Source of the DNA: Panagrolaimus kolymaensis
Taxonomy: Eukaryota; Nematoda; Chromadorea; Rhabditida; Panagrolaimidae
Length of the DNA stretch: 64,000 bases
Assembly (NCBI GenBank): GCA_028622995.1
Contig: JAJQJQ010000071.1
Location: 372,001 to 436,000 of the forward strand
Direction: 5' to 3'
The translations under genes and the position numbers were made by a program. Below are positions 1-13,231 of this stretch, piece by piece. The notes below the pieces were generated by a model. That model was given only the letters and a program-made list of their open reading frames with translations, had not been told where the DNA came from and searched no databases. Positions within the stretch are counted from its first letter, which is position 1; each line of letters begins with the position of its first letter.

Positions 1-1535
1 TTTTTAGATATTGAAACAATAGTTATAAGCTTTAATGAAAAAATCACTCGATTAAAGGTATTTTTTTGTTTTCAAATTTTTTTCATATTCTGAATATTTG
101 GTAATCTTTAATTTTTCAGAAGCTTCTTATTATTAATCAAGCCAATAAAAGACACCTTATTTTGGGTTTTCCAAAAAGACGAGAGTCTAAAGAAATTTAC
201 GACGATATTTAAAGAAAAAAAGTTTGTTTCATTCCGAAATCTTTTTTCTAATTTAAACTTATTTGTTTGTTTGTTTTAGTCTTCTCAATCAGATGCTCTT
301 GGGCAAGATGAAGAGTTTCTAAAAAAATTTCTTCAGCGTTTGATTGAAGAAATTCAAACGATTGAATTAAAAAAACAGCGGTTGCAAGATTATGCTGATG
401 TTATTTTAAAATCTTTGCCCACAGAAAAGCAAAAAAATTATCAAGCTATTTTCAATGAATTTCAAATGGAAAATATTTTTAAGTTTTCTATCGTCGAGGC
501 CATCATTCCTTTTAATGATAACAATAACAATAATGATAATGAAAATCAAGTAAGATTAATTAATTATTTTTATAGTCGCCAGGAAAAAAAGTAAACGGAT
601 TTTTAGAATATCGAAAATAGAAACCATAATGGCGTGAGCAATGACAAAATCATTGAAAGGTAAGTAAGTATCTCCAAAAAAGCTTGGATTTTGGCGTTTT
701 TTTGAAAATATAAATTTAAAAAATTCCAACAATGCCTTTGTATTTGTACATTTATTTTTCGTTAGTGAAATTTGCATATATTTAAACAAAAACTTTCAAG
801 TTTTGGTTGATCGATTATTATATGATTTTTTATTTTGGAAAAATCTATAAAACCCCTTTGATAAAAATATATGAAATAAAGCTCTAAATTTTTCTTTTAC
901 TTATATTTTTAGAACATCAAACGCTGAAGTTTTACCTGTAAATCCAACAACTAAAAAGGCTCAATTAAAGCCCAAAAGAAGCAGAAGTGTTACTTTTTCT
1001 GAAAACGTTACAATACATCGTTCGAACTCACCTCCGTCCCAAACTTCTGAATCTTCGAAGCATAATAATTTTGAAAATGTAAATGAAACTCGAAATGTTG
1101 CCGCTGCACCATCACATTCTTCTGATCATGTAGAACCACAATATCAGCGGCGGCGATCACAACTATCACTAAATATTGATGAGAATGAAAAAATTGTACA
1201 ACGTGAAAATTTTGAAATAAAGCTTATTTATCGATGGGGCGATCAAAGAAAAACTCTTTTTGTTTATTTGGATGATGACAAAACCATGTATTATGAATAT
1301 TATCTTCGATCAGCAGGATATATTTGTCCAAAATGTACGCCAAAAAAAACTGTCACAGCTAAAGTTATTTTAAATCGAAATAATGAACCCGATTTTGTTT
1401 TATTAAGTAAAATTCAACATATTTGTGAGCCTCAAAAAGTATGTTAAATTCGATTTACTAATAATAAAAATATTGGAAAATAAAATTTATTTTTAGATTC
1501 TACAAACTATGGCAAATTTCTTTTCTTCAGATTAA
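1..1535 (+). CDS. 3' part of a gene ending in a FLYWCH-like zinc-binding domain; contains an in-frame stop
   Basis: Exons read as 1-57, 120-221, 280-549, 607-659, 913-1438 and 1497-1535 (stop TAA 1533-1535), and every splice junction keeps one reading frame. The 5' end lies outside the window. The N-terminal part (from 280) is a charged, helical stretch, then an Asn-rich run, then a basic segment with RSVTF, which fits the RVxF docking pattern of protein phosphatase 1 (inference). The C-terminal part (about 1180-1430) has a hydrophobic FVYLDDD...YYEYYLRSAGYICPKC...HICEP arrangement resembling a FLYWCH zinc finger, but the second Cys is missing and the final His-x-His reads His-x-Cys. Oddity: TAA at 210-212 lies in frame, three codons before the exon end, and exon 280 has no early in-frame ATG. 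The gene is therefore either broken, misassembled, or two adjacent genes. Exon structure is fairly sure; function is not. Confidence 0.55.
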
Positions 1536-2159
1536 TAATGGCAAACATAATCCATAAAAGAAATTAATATTGTGTTTTTTTAAACTCTTTTTGTTGAGTG
1601 ATACAGTTATTGTTATTGCTATGAACAAACCACTATTAAATTTTAAATATTATTTATATTTTTACTCTATCATAGTTTCCTCGAATTTTAAACATTTTTT
1701 TTTCAAAGAGAAATTTTATAACGTTGATTTATTTATAATGCTAGACTTCTTTGATACATCTGATTCAAAATAATTTTGAAGAACAGAACCAAAACGATTG
1801 AATATAATAATAATATGACGGGTTTTAGAAAAAATAACTATCGAAACTTTTCAATATATGGCAGTTTTTCGAGGATAATTTCAAGAGAAGCAAAAAATTT
1901 GCTTTCGTTAAAAAGTTTAAAGTGGGTGAATTAAATGGTTTAATTAATTTCGATATTTTTCTCAATCATTAAAAATAAATTTTGTTAAAGAAAAATTCAA
2001 TAAAAATCAAAACAAATACAATAAAATAAGGATGAACCAAAAAACAACATCGTATTTTATTACAAAAATAAAAAAAGTGATTTATTTTTATTTTTAGAGA
2101 TTACATACATATTCATTTCACTTTAATAATTTTCAATTTGGATGAGCAACTGTCCCGAA
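1536..2159. other. Convergent intergenic spacer, no gene seen
   Basis: AT-rich spacer between two genes whose 3' ends face each other. It holds the presumed 3' UTRs and several AATAAA-like strings. The short open frame inside is low in complexity and has no support. Confidence 0.5.
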
Positions 2160-4197
2160 TTAATTTGGTGATTCATTTTCATTTGCACCAATGTTTTCTT
2201 CTGGAGTCTTAGTGGTGGTGTATTTAAATTTTCCATCATCAAAGAGATAATTCTTTAAAAATCCAAATTTTTCATCATTTAATTTTCCTTCATCGTTTTT
2301 AGAATATTTGTTTAAAAAATGAATTAAATATGCAGCAGTTTTTTCATTTCCACTTTCTTTAAGCTTTTTAATTTCATCATCCAATTCATTTAAAGGAGTT
2401 TTAAGGAACAAAATTTTTTTCGGTCTTTCACTTTTAACAGAATTTTTGATTAGTTTGTTGGAATTTAGTTTTAATTCTTCCACTTTAAATAATGTTTTGT
2501 ACCATTTTGATAAAACATCCAATTTCTTTCCTGGGGTATTAAATCGAGCTTTTAAATTAGGAAGATTAACAGTTTGGAAAAAATTTAAAATTATTTCTTC
2601 GCGTTCAATTTCATTAAATTTTTCATAATCGGATCCCAAAATTTTTCTTTCAAACCAATCTTTTGAATTTCCTTCAATGAATGCTCTATTATGTTTCAAC
2701 CATGGAATGAATTCCCATGGAGGCATTAAACGTATTTTTTCAATTAATAATTCTTTGTTTTCATAAGGCTTTTTTAATAATTCACAAATTCCTTCGGGAC
2801 ATTTTTTATATTTGCTTAAAACCATTTCAAAAGTATGATAATCCAATTTTGAAAGTTGTTGATAAATAAATTCCATATCTTTTTCATTGATAAAAATGGT
2901 TTTAAAAAACAAATTTGGAATTCGATTTGGATTTACTTTTAAAAAATTTGCAAGTTTTTTGCGCACTTCTTTTCCAAAATTTCTTTCATCTTTTGATTCA
3001 ATATTCCATGGATCCATGGATAAATTTAATTCTTTGGTATGGTTTCTTAAAATATTCCATGCATCTTTAAACTAAAAAAAATATAAAAATTATAATTTTA
3101 TATTTAAACAAATTTTTGTTTTTTAAACTTACTAATTTAGTTTGAGCGTGTTCGAAAATGTTTTCTATATTTTCTTTGTGGTTTGTATCAAAAATATTTG
3201 TAGTAGCAATTTCCTCATCATCACTGATTCCAATAACAACTTCATCAACGCTTTTTTCATTATTGGTTGGCTCTGCTAATTTTTTCGTTTTTAAATAATT
3301 AAATTCTTCTTCGTCATCTTCAATTATTATTTCGCTTGGAATTCGTTTTCGCTTTCTTAAAAAAGTTATTTAGCGATAAAAAAAAATAATGAATTTAAAT
3401 ATTGCTTACAATTTTGCTTCATTTTTTTCTGTTCGATTTGGATCGGTAATATTGGTAGCCATGCTTTTTGAAGAATTTTCAACAACAATAGTTTTGTTTA
3501 ATTTTGTCGAAGAAGAAACTTTTGTTGCTGGCTTAAAAAGCGAATACACTTTTTCTTTTGCGACAGAAGTGGAAGCTGCTGCAATATTATTAGTTGCCTG
3601 GGATTTTTTTAAATCAGAAACAATTTCAGCAATTTTAGGATTATATTCTTGATCAATCAAAGGTTTAAAAAATTTTTCATCGAATAATTGTTGTTTGTGG
3701 ATGGCCGAGATGGTAGTTTCTTGATTGGAAGTCTAAATTTTTTTTTAATTTTGCTATTTTTTTTATGAAAAGTTTTTGGACTAAAAGCCACTGCTGCTAT
3801 ATTACTAACCTTATATTTTCCCACGCAATCCATAATTTTTTTACAAACGGATTCATTTTTGAAAATGATAGAAAAAATAAGAACTTTTTTAAGGGAAAAT
3901 ACACATAAAACATGCTAAAAAAAAGAAGAAGTGTTTTTAATAAACTTTATCAATGATAAAAAAGTTATATGCACATACTTTTTCTTGAATAAATATTGAA
4001 TCAAATGAAGCTGATATGGGTTTTAAATCTAAAACTTAGAGAAATAAATTAAAGTTCCATTAAATATAGTACTATTGGTTACCTTCATTAATTGGATCAA
4101 AAGTTAAATATTTTGATAAAGCATTGACTTTAATATTACAAAATCCTCCATAGCAAAGTTTATGTTCGTCATCGGAAGTTAAGAATTGAGCAGACAT
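2160..4197 (-). CDS. Unrecognised 575-residue protein, probably nuclear
   Basis: Six exons, all in phase: 4083-4197 (ATG at 4197), 3979-4028, 3810-3914, 3410-3732, 3133-3355 and 2160-3071. They sum to 1,728 nt. The first ~90 residues look like a folded domain with alternating hydrophobic strands (LCYGGFCNIKV..., HVLCVFSLKKVLIFSIIF), perhaps PH-like, ending in a CVGKYK segment. A low-complexity Ser/Thr/Lys linker follows, then a basic RKRKRIP stretch that could be a nuclear localisation signal, then acidic blocks (EDDEEE, SDDEE). The C-terminal ~300 residues are helical and Lys-rich with two Trp-containing motifs (PPWEFIPWLKHN). A 3' splice-site-like CTAAAAAA (minus-strand TTTTTTAG) ends at 4211, leaving a 13-nt leader before the ATG, which fits a trans-splice site. 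I do not recognise the family. Confidence 0.75.
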
Positions 4198-4209
4198 TTA
4201 TTTCACTAA

Positions 4210-4212
4210 TCT
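4210..4212 (-). promoter_or_regulatory. Likely trans-splice acceptor of the gene at 2160-4197
   Basis: Minus-strand TTTTTTAG ends here, leaving 13 nt before the ATG at 4197. No matching upstream donor exon is apparent. Confidence 0.45.
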
Positions 4213-4481
4213 AAAAAATAAATACTTTTATGAAGCAATTGTTTTCAATCAAAAGTTTCAAATTGATTTATTTCTTTGCCTAAAAAAATAGGAAAATAAA
4301 AGTTCTTATTACTATTTTTTGAACTTTGAAAAACAACTAAAAGTTTTTTTTGTCTTTTTTTTTGAGGGCTATTTTTTGTTTTTCTTGCAACAGAAGATTC
4401 TTTTAAGGGCATCCTTCATATTATTATTTCTTCTTTTTTGTTCTTCCAAAAAACTGACCAAATATCCAAAAGGCATATAAT

Positions 4482-4597
4482 CCCTCGGCTCGGCGTTCCA
4501 ACAGACGGCAGTTGGCAAGGTTGGCAAGTCAAAAAAAAATTTTCTTTGTTAAAACTTGCCGACCAGTTGCCGACTGTTCGAATGCCGAGCCGAGGGA
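4482..4597. repeat. GC-rich foldback (inverted-repeat) element
   Basis: Two arms of about 40 bp mirror each other around an AT-rich centre of about 25 bp. The left arm begins CCCTCGGCTCGGCGTTC and the right arm, read on the opposite strand, begins CCCTCGGCTCGGCATTC. Both continue through AACAG-CGGCA and GGCAAGT with a small indel. The arms are GC-rich in a strongly AT-rich setting, suggesting a recently inserted MITE-like or foldback element. I see no clear target-site duplication. Confidence 0.7.
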
Positions 4598-5161
4598 ATG
4601 TAGCTATTATTTTCTCTTGTCATTCTTAAAAATATCTTGTCAAAATTAGAGAAAGAAATAATCTTTGCCTAAAGATTTTTTATAAATGAATGGAAGATTT
4701 ATAAAATCAATTGAAATCCACGAAGGTTTTGAAAACAGTTTTTTGAATGCTATATTTGGCTCTTTTTTGTTAATTAAAATTAAATAAATATTTTTTAACT
4801 TTGGTTTTCAATTGTTGTTTTTTTACTTTTCGATCACTTTTTTTGCGCTTCCGTTAGATTAATTTGATTTTTTTTCTTTCATTTTGTTGTTTTTTAAAAA
4901 TATTAATTTTAAAATTTTATTGTAAGTAAACGCAAAAAATAAAAATTGGCTGTGACAATAATGAAAGAATAAATTCAATAAATGATAATAATAAACAATT
5001 TTTAAAATAAAAAGTTAAAACTCAACAAGCATCATTTTTTATAAAGGCAAAGTAAAAAAAATTTATTTAAAATAAATGCGAGTTGAGTTTGCACTCGAGA
5101 GAAAAAAAAACAAAACATAAAAAAGTGTGTGTGTTTGTTAAATATATAATTAATATAAGTT

Positions 5162-5236
5162 AGCGTCCCTGGACTTGAGGATCGTATGATTGTCGGTGGT
5201 CGTAGAAAAGAAAAATTTGCATACAAAAAAAATAGT
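5162..5236 (-). other. Possible alternative C-terminal exon of the cadherin
   Basis: After an acceptor-like AATTTATTAG (minus strand), a phase-0 open frame of 27 codons ends in YDHRQSYDPQVQGR-stop. The last 45 bp are richer in GC than the surrounding UTR. It could replace the 24-nt final exon at 5531-5554, or be part of the 3' UTR. Weakly supported. Confidence 0.2.
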
Positions 5237-5530
5237 GATAAAGCTAATAAATTTATTGGAAAAAATGGGTTAAAATAAAATAGGAAATATAAAAAAAAAA
5301 TGTTAGGCAGTTTATTTCGAAAGTAAAAAACTATAATAACGATAAAATAAAAAATGATATTTGGAAAAAAACAAAACAAAGAAAAGCTAATAATGTACAA
5401 AAAAAATTTTTTATAATAAAATGAGTAAAAAGCAATTGCGGCAAATATAAAATGGCAAGAGCATGAGCACCAGATTTTGAATTGAATATTATTTTATAAA
5501 AAAAAGTGAAGGGAGAAGAGATGAATGAAT

Positions 5531-8500
5531 TTATCGTTCAAAACCGCGATTCCACTAAAAAATCAAAAATAAAACCCTTTTCCAAAAAATTAATTTATTT
5601 TAAATACTTACATCTCTATTATCAATATTACCCGGAGCATGTTGAGCTGAATCTAATGATTCTAAAGATAATGTAGATTGATTATCTCCTTCAACATTAT
5701 ACATTCTTAATTCATCATATGGGCCAACATTTGGATCAGTTTCTAAATCATTTACAGCTGCATTAAGTCCATCATCGGGTGCTGGCCTGGATTGGGGATA
5801 AACTTTAGATCCTCCATTCACATCCAAAGGCATAACGGGTTTTCTGAGATTAGCCAAATTGTGTCGGTTATTATCTGCTTCTCCACCTCCTTCAATTCCA
5901 TATTGACGAAGAGTATCTCGATTCATTTCTTCTGGACGAACAGGTTCAAATTTAGTATGTCGACGAGCAACAAATGCAATAAGGAAAATGAGGACCAGGA
6001 GAAGGCCAATGGCAGTGAGAATAAGGGCGATAGCAGATCGAGTAATTCCAAGGCTTGAAACCGCTGCAGCTGCATCACACATAGCTAAAGTTCCATCTTC
6101 TCGAAGAGTCGGTCGGACATTTTCAGGGCAAGTACACATTGGACCTTTCCAGAAATCAACACAAATAAATCCAGCTTGGCAGAAATCACTGCCCAATCGG
6201 TCACAAGTCATTTTTTCTGGACATCCTCGAGTTACACCTTTCACATCAGTGATATTTATTTTAGCTTGAGTATTTAATGGAGCTCTTCTTCTTCGAAGAT
6301 TATTAGCATTTTGAGATCCTTGATTGTATGCTTCTTCATCCATCAATGGAGCATAAGTAAATCGATCCATTCTGAATGTTCCAATACACCCAGTAAAACC
6401 ATTGCCATTTTGATTACCCAAAAATAAATTAACTAAATTAATATTAAATGGAGTTTGTTTGGGATCGAGAAGTTCAGTTTTAACATTATAATCATCCACC
6501 GATAATGAAATTTTAGTTGGATCTCGTTCAAAATGAATCCAATAACTGCTATTATAAATTAATGGCAATCGATCAAGATCCACTTCGGTATTAGAATTAG
6601 TTCCATAAGCTTGAAATTCTCCATGTGCTCGTTGTCCAACTACGCTGGTTCGAATATGAGCTTCACCTCTACCAGATTCTCCATAGGCTAATAGAAAACT
6701 TTCAGCAGAATTTTGTCCAGGCATAACCAATATTTCCATATCCGTTGTTTTAGATGAAAACATTCCAATATCCGTTATATAACTTATTAAACCATTAGGA
6801 GAAAATTGAACCCATTCAATTGGAGTTTGACAATCTTCACCTGAATATCCTGGATCACAAATGCATTTTCGAATTCCATTTGCATTAGCTATGCAATCAC
6901 CATGATGGCATACGGTCATTTTGCCGACAATATTAGAATCACATGCTCCATTAAATAGTTTACAACCGGGTATGGAATTTTCTGATCGAGCTGGGGAATG
7001 AAGGTCATAAAGCTAAAAAATTTAAATATATATAATTTTAAAATCAAATTTATGTCTAAAAACTTACATCATAATTAACTCTCATATTTCTAATGCATCC
7101 ATTAAAATTATCACTGTTTTGAATAAATTCAGGATAGGCTTGTCCATTAGTCAATGAAGCAACTCCACCAAGTTGTAGAGCACCCATAATATTTAATCTT
7201 TCATCATCATCAATGGAGCTAACTTCCATGGCGCATGTGCTATTTGCAGAACTTGCAGATTGAAGGCTTCCACAATTATCAGCAATTAATCGAATCTTTT
7301 TGCCTATTTGAGTTAAAGAAACTTCATGCCATTCACCATCATTAAAAACTCCGGGAAGGGTTAATCGAGTTTGAGTAAAACCATTATTAAAACTTAAATC
7401 CGCTGTAAGTTGGCCGCCTTGAAGTTGAATGGCAATAAAATCATTATATTCTGCTTGGCCTCGTGATGAATTGGTTTGAGAAATGGGTCCATTATAAAGT
7501 AAAATTCCATCAAGCCGTTGAGTCATAAATGAGAATGAAATATTCAACGAAGTGCATGCTGGCATGGGTTTATACCAAGCATATCCATTTCCATCAAATG
7601 ATCGAGTGGTTCCTTGACATCGAATTCCTTTAAGCATATCATTTCGACATTCACAGAAAGTTCCTGGATATGTATTATGGCATACTCCACCATTATAACA
7701 AAGATTGGATTCGCAAGATTGGGGTGGAACAAATACAGGGCAAGTGCAATCATCAAATGCTGTAGCATTTACTCCAACAATAACCGTTTGATTTGCACTT
7801 ACAACCACGCCATTCTGAAATTATTAAAAATTTAGTAAAAATTTACATAATAGTTGATTTCGAAAAGATTTTTTTAGGTCTAGAAGGGAAAAATTACTTA
7901 CATAATCAGCTTTGTTAATAGTTCTGCAACCATTATCACAAGTGGTAAACTTGCACATATCAATTCCAGCTGAAACAATGGTAGCTCCAAGAGCTCGTTC
8001 AAATTCAATTTGATTTAAAGAAATAATGGAATTCATATTTACTGGATCCAAATATCCATTTGAAGTTCGTCCAAAGAATCGAACATCAATGGCAGAAACA
8101 TAAGCGGATTGAAGAACCACAACTGATTCCTTAATAGAGAAAATTGTAATATCTGCGTCATCAAGTTTCGAGGAGAGTAAATCTTTAAAAATTTGAAGCC
8201 TTGATTCTCCGCCATTTCCTTGAGGGGATTTAAGAAAATCTGTGCCATCTCGAACTCCAGTATTTTGATCAACCAAAATTCGAATTGCACCTTGCTTTTC
8301 AAATTCAGTTTGTTTAACTTCAATTACTTGAATATTTACTGTGCCAACAGCCTTTTCATTTCGAACATGATCTTCAACATCCACAATTAATTTATATGAA
8401 CCTTGAGGTATTCCAGCAGGAAGATGAATTTCACCATTACTATCCACGTCAAATCCTGCATTTGATGGTGAACTTTCACGAAGGGTAAATTGTTTATCTC

Positions 8501-11500
8501 CTCGATCCCAATCATCTTTATCTGTAACATATACATATCCAATACTTGTGGATGTCATTTGTCCAAGATATGAATATACTGTAATATCCATGCTTCCATC
8601 CGTCATTGGATTATCATTCTGCAAAAAAAAAAAAGTAAAGTAAAAAGGTCATTTTTCAGAATTATGCAAATTAAATTTTTTCTTGAAAATCTCTTCAATC
8701 CCTCAACAAAACAAAAAAGAAGCGTTGAGTGGTTTTTTTGAGATCGTGGAATCATAAAAAAACACAAAAGCGGCTCTTTCTTCATATTTTTTTGCACAAA
8801 AAATAAAGGTCAAGAGTCAATCTTTAACGCAAATTTGCATATCGCTTCAATGAGCGCTTTATTCTTTTTTTGGTTTGCGACAATAGCGGTTTTTTAATGG
8901 TCGAGCAAAAAAAGAAGAGAAAAGCTCAAACCAATTTTTGGATTAACAAAAAAAGATTTTTGGTAACGCAGCGGAAAAATGCTTTTGAAAAAAAGCCGAA
9001 ATCAAAATTATGAGATTGCGAAATTTTTGTTTAATCATCGCTTGCTTTTTCTTTTGCTTTTGCAACGAAAATTCTAACATTTTTTAATTTTCTGATTATT
9101 GAAAGCAAAAATCTTACTTGATCACCAACGATGACATAAACGGATCTTTCAACAGATAATCCTCCAGCATCAGTAATAACTACAGGGATTTCAAGTTCTT
9201 TTCCAGGTGGAACTTGTTCACGATCAAAAGTTTGTTTGGCTCGTACAATCATGGAACCATTTCCACCATCACCCATTGCATCAAAACTAACATCCAAATA
9301 TTGGCTCCATTTAAAATCGCTTGCAGCTGACATTTTAAATGGTGGTCCATTAACTCGAGTATCACGATCATATGCACAAATTTCACATGCGGTTTGAGCT
9401 TCAGGTGGAGTATTTTCCATAAATATGCATTGGGCTGGTTTAGTGTATGGAATGGGAGCATTATCATTGACATCTTGAAGATAAATTTCAATTAATTGAT
9501 TTCCAGTATTTCCTGCTTGATCAAAGGCTTCCACGATGAGTTTATATTTATCGATGTCTTCTCGATCAAGACGTTGAGCAACTCGAAGGGCTCCATTTTG
9601 ATCAATTGAAAATTGACGTTTTGGATCGGATTCTCGATTGATTCGGAATCTAAAAATTAAAAATAATAATTTAGGTAATAGTTTATGAAAAATGGTAATT
9701 TTCGTGATGAAACTATGAGTCTCAAAACATGAATTAAATATTTTTTAGTCCCTCTTTTTTTGCTTCTCTCTCTTTCATCCTCCTTTAAAAAAATGCAATA
9801 ATAATAAAACTCAAAATTAAATTACATTTTAGCTGAGAGAATATTGAAACTATTTTTATTTTCATTTTATTATTTTACCCCAAAAATACATATGTATGTA
9901 TGCGCAAAAATAATATTCATTCCATTCCCCTTTTGGAATTTTTTTTTTGAATTGCATCCTTCCGTTTTTCTTCCACTTTATGAATTTAATTTTGTCTCTC
10001 GTTTGCCTTTCTTCCATTTTCTTTGGGTTAATAGTAAGAAGAAAAAAACTAATATTCGGATTAGGCGATAACTACCAATTACCTAACAAACATTCACTCA
10101 TTTTCGAGAGACCCAAAAAAATACTCTAATCAAGCTTTCATTCATTCAATGGAGCTAATCTGTGTGGGAATGCTTTCGATTTTTTTTCTTTTTCTCGAGT
10201 GAATCAAAGATTATCTAATGAACACCTTTTTTTACCTAATTAATGCCACAAAAAATTCTAGGTCAAACTAAAATTAGTCACTCAGAAAAGAAGAAAAATA
10301 GTGTAGTTTTGCATTTTCTTTTAAATGAAAATGAGTTCGATGAAGAGGCTTTCTTAATTTTAACTATTTGCAAAAAAGCAAAGTTTAAAAAAACTGGCAA
10401 CTGTAACACTTTTTTTTGGTGGCGCCATTAAAATATATTCTCTATTTGCTCCCTCAAAAATGCCAAAAACCTAAATGCAAATATTATACTATCCTTTTTG
10501 TTGGCATTCTCAGTTTGCTACAATTTTTTTTTCTCATTCATTCATTTATAAATTGTAAACATAAAAACAATACTAACTTCTTTTTTTTTACACCTGTGTA
10601 TATATAAATGCTACATATATACATATTTTTCGATCATATCTTTCTCTTCACCCCTCTCTCACGCTATGTATATTTTTATGCAAATATGGGTATTCGAAAA
10701 AAGAACAAAAGCATACATATCGCGCAGGAGCAGCAATTTTACCCAAATTTTTTATATTTTATTTTCGCTACCGATACTTTTCTTTCCTTCTCTTCGCTTC
10801 CTTTTTTTTTGTTTGGCTCCTCTCTTATTTCTTTTCTATGTTCCGTTCCATTTTCATTGAAAAAAAAAATAAAAGCTCGAAACACCAAAATGAATGAATA
10901 ACCCTTTTCTCTTTTGCGCTTGCTTTTCCTCTTCCCTTTCCTGGTCAAACATGTAAGTGAATGAGAATGAATAAATTCATTTTTTTTTTGGCACAATGAC
11001 AAATTTGAAACGAGAGAAGAGAGGTCGAAAAATGGACAAAAGACAGGAGTAATAATAAATTGCGCATCGTTAATTTTTTTTATTTTATTTTAAAAGAGAG
11101 CTTATGTCAACAATAAAGAAGCAAGCAGAGAAGAACGGGAAAAACTATAGCAAACTAAAGTAAATTTTTGCAAATGGTATAAATTTTTTTTGGTAATGGA
11201 TAAAAGCCTTGATTTATTGTTTGTTTTTTTGCAAGTTAGTTTAATTGAGCAAAAAAAATATCGAGATAAAAACAGATTTGCATATTTTAGTTTTTTAAAA
11301 TCCAGTGGCAAAGATTTTTCATAAAACCAAATTTTTTTTGTGCCCCTCTTTTTTTCAAATCAACATAACTCTCAATTTCTCAAATAAATATTTTTCTAAA
11401 TCCGTTTCCATTCTATTTTCTCATCGTTTAAAAAAACGTCAAAGAAAGAATCAAAGGAAAAAAACTCCTAAAAAGCTCATTTAACTTTTTTTCTTCTATT

Positions 11501-13231
11501 TTCTCATTGGGTCTTCTAATCGGTTTTCTTTAAATCTGTTTCTAAACTACTTTTTTTGCCATTATTTTTTTTTCTCTTTAATATCAAAAATAAAAAAATC
11601 TCATTCTCTCACACACATAAAAACTGCTTTGGTGCGCATAATCATCATCATCGTTGAAGTGGAAGGCAATTAGAGTTTTCTTTCTTTCTATTTTCTCATA
11701 AAGGATATTAGTAGGTAAAAAAGAAATGGACTTTTTTTTTATGGAAAATAAAAATGAATGAGGAAGACAAAAATAAGTAAATGGTTATGGACCTCCAAAA
11801 AAAAAAAAAATCCAAGGACGCTTTTTGCTTATATTTTTTTTTTGCTCAGCCGTTTTTGAAAAAGCCGACACAAAAAAAATTGCTGATGCAAATTATTTGT
11901 TTCGCTATATTTTTTTTGGATCACTCCTCTCAATTTTTTTGGAAATGAAACCACCAGCTTTTTCTAATGAAAAATAATGGCATCCATTTTTTCCATTGTT
12001 GCTAAAGAGCGCCATCGCTTTTTTTTTCTTTGCTTTTATCTATCTCAAAAAAATAGGAAGGAAGGAAACCCTTTTTGGAGAATGAGTGGCTATATTCCCA
12101 TTCAATGAGACCGATCTTCATTGTTGTCTCGTCGGCATAGGCTTTATGAAATTTGCCGTGTTTTTTCTCTTTTTCCCAAACAAAAAAATTATGTGTCTAT
12201 CATATATCGGGCGAGATACAATACAATAAAACAATTTTTTTTTCGTTGCTTTGCTTGTTTTTAGCGCACTTTTTTTGGTTGATGGAGAAAAAGTTTACTT
12301 TTGGCTGAATTAACTGACTGACCATGCCATGGCAAAAAGAAACGCCGAAAAGAAAGATGCAAAGATTTCCTTTTAAAAAAAGAAGTTAGTCCAAGATAGC
12401 GCCCGAACCAAAAACGAACGATCAAGTTACAAAAAAATAATAATTTTTTATCTTTGATTGGAAAAAAAATGGCGAAAGTGTATGTACAAACAACAACACA
12501 AAGATTTTTTTAAAAGCAAGAAGCAATCACTTTACTGCAATGATTCATAGATAAAATAAAACATTGCTATGCATGGAAGAAAAGAAGAACACTACTTTTT
12601 TTGGGAAACGAAAAAATGCTTAGTCAGAAAAAAATTTTGTTGGCATAAAAAAAGTAATTTTGGTGCTCGTCAAACTTTTATATTTTATTACTTAAAATAG
12701 CAATGAATTGCTTAGATTTTAAAATAAAGAAGTTATAAAAAAATAGTTCCGCGGCAAGACCAAAAATATAAAAAAGGTCTTGGAACTAAAGAGACCATAC
12801 AACTAACCATAATAAAAAATTCTCAACTGCGTCAAAAACCCCAACTTTGAAAAAAAAACTTACGTTAAATTATACGTTGGTGAATCTTTATCTTCAGCTC
12901 TAAACGTAGCCAATATTTCACCAATTGGCACATCTTCAGTAATATTTTTAATTAAAAAAACTTGAATATTTCTTGTGGATTTTCCCGAAGCAAAATTCAT
13001 AAACCTTGATTGTCCTACTCCAACTCCAAAAGGTAAACTTAATTCAGGTTGACAATGACCTGATTCCACCAAAAACATAAATAAAAATAAAATAGAAAAT
13101 ATAAATATTTTTGGTGATGAAAGAGAAAAGAGAGAAGCGTTTTTAAAGGTAAATTTAGAGGGCCCCGCTGATATTCTTTTATTATTTAATATATTTGGTT
13201 GAGGGTTAAACAACCTACACAATGATATCAT
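5531..13231 (-). CDS. Candidate short cadherin isoform from an internal start (HMR-1A-like)
   Basis: Exon 14 of the long cadherin (12864-13004) stays open upstream across the 214-bp intron (13005-13218) and into exon 13 in another frame. An ATG at 13231 (or 13237) starts MISLCRLF..., then a basic stretch, then a strongly hydrophobic run ([14 protein letters not shown]) followed by ESGHC-Q, which reads as a signal peptide with a plausible cleavage site. The frame continues directly into the cadherin repeat at [12 protein letters not shown]. Joined to exons 15-19 this gives 3,789 nt, 1,262 residues: signal peptide, about two to three cadherin repeats, EGF/laminin-G modules, membrane helix and catenin tail. 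C. elegans hmr-1 is known to produce such a short form from an internal promoter. The long n-region and overlap with exon 13 are weak points. Confidence 0.5.

Larger units (their letters stand above)
4198..5530. other. Intergenic region between the unknown gene and the cadherin 3' end
   Basis: Holds the 5' end of the gene ending at 4197, a GC-rich foldback element (listed separately) and the presumed 3' UTR of the cadherin gene, whose stop is at 5531. No other gene is supported. Confidence 0.5.

Noticed and set aside
10243..11002. Several open frames of 60-100 codons on both strands
   Set aside because: Phe/Leu/Lys-rich translations of T- and A-runs inside a cadherin intron.
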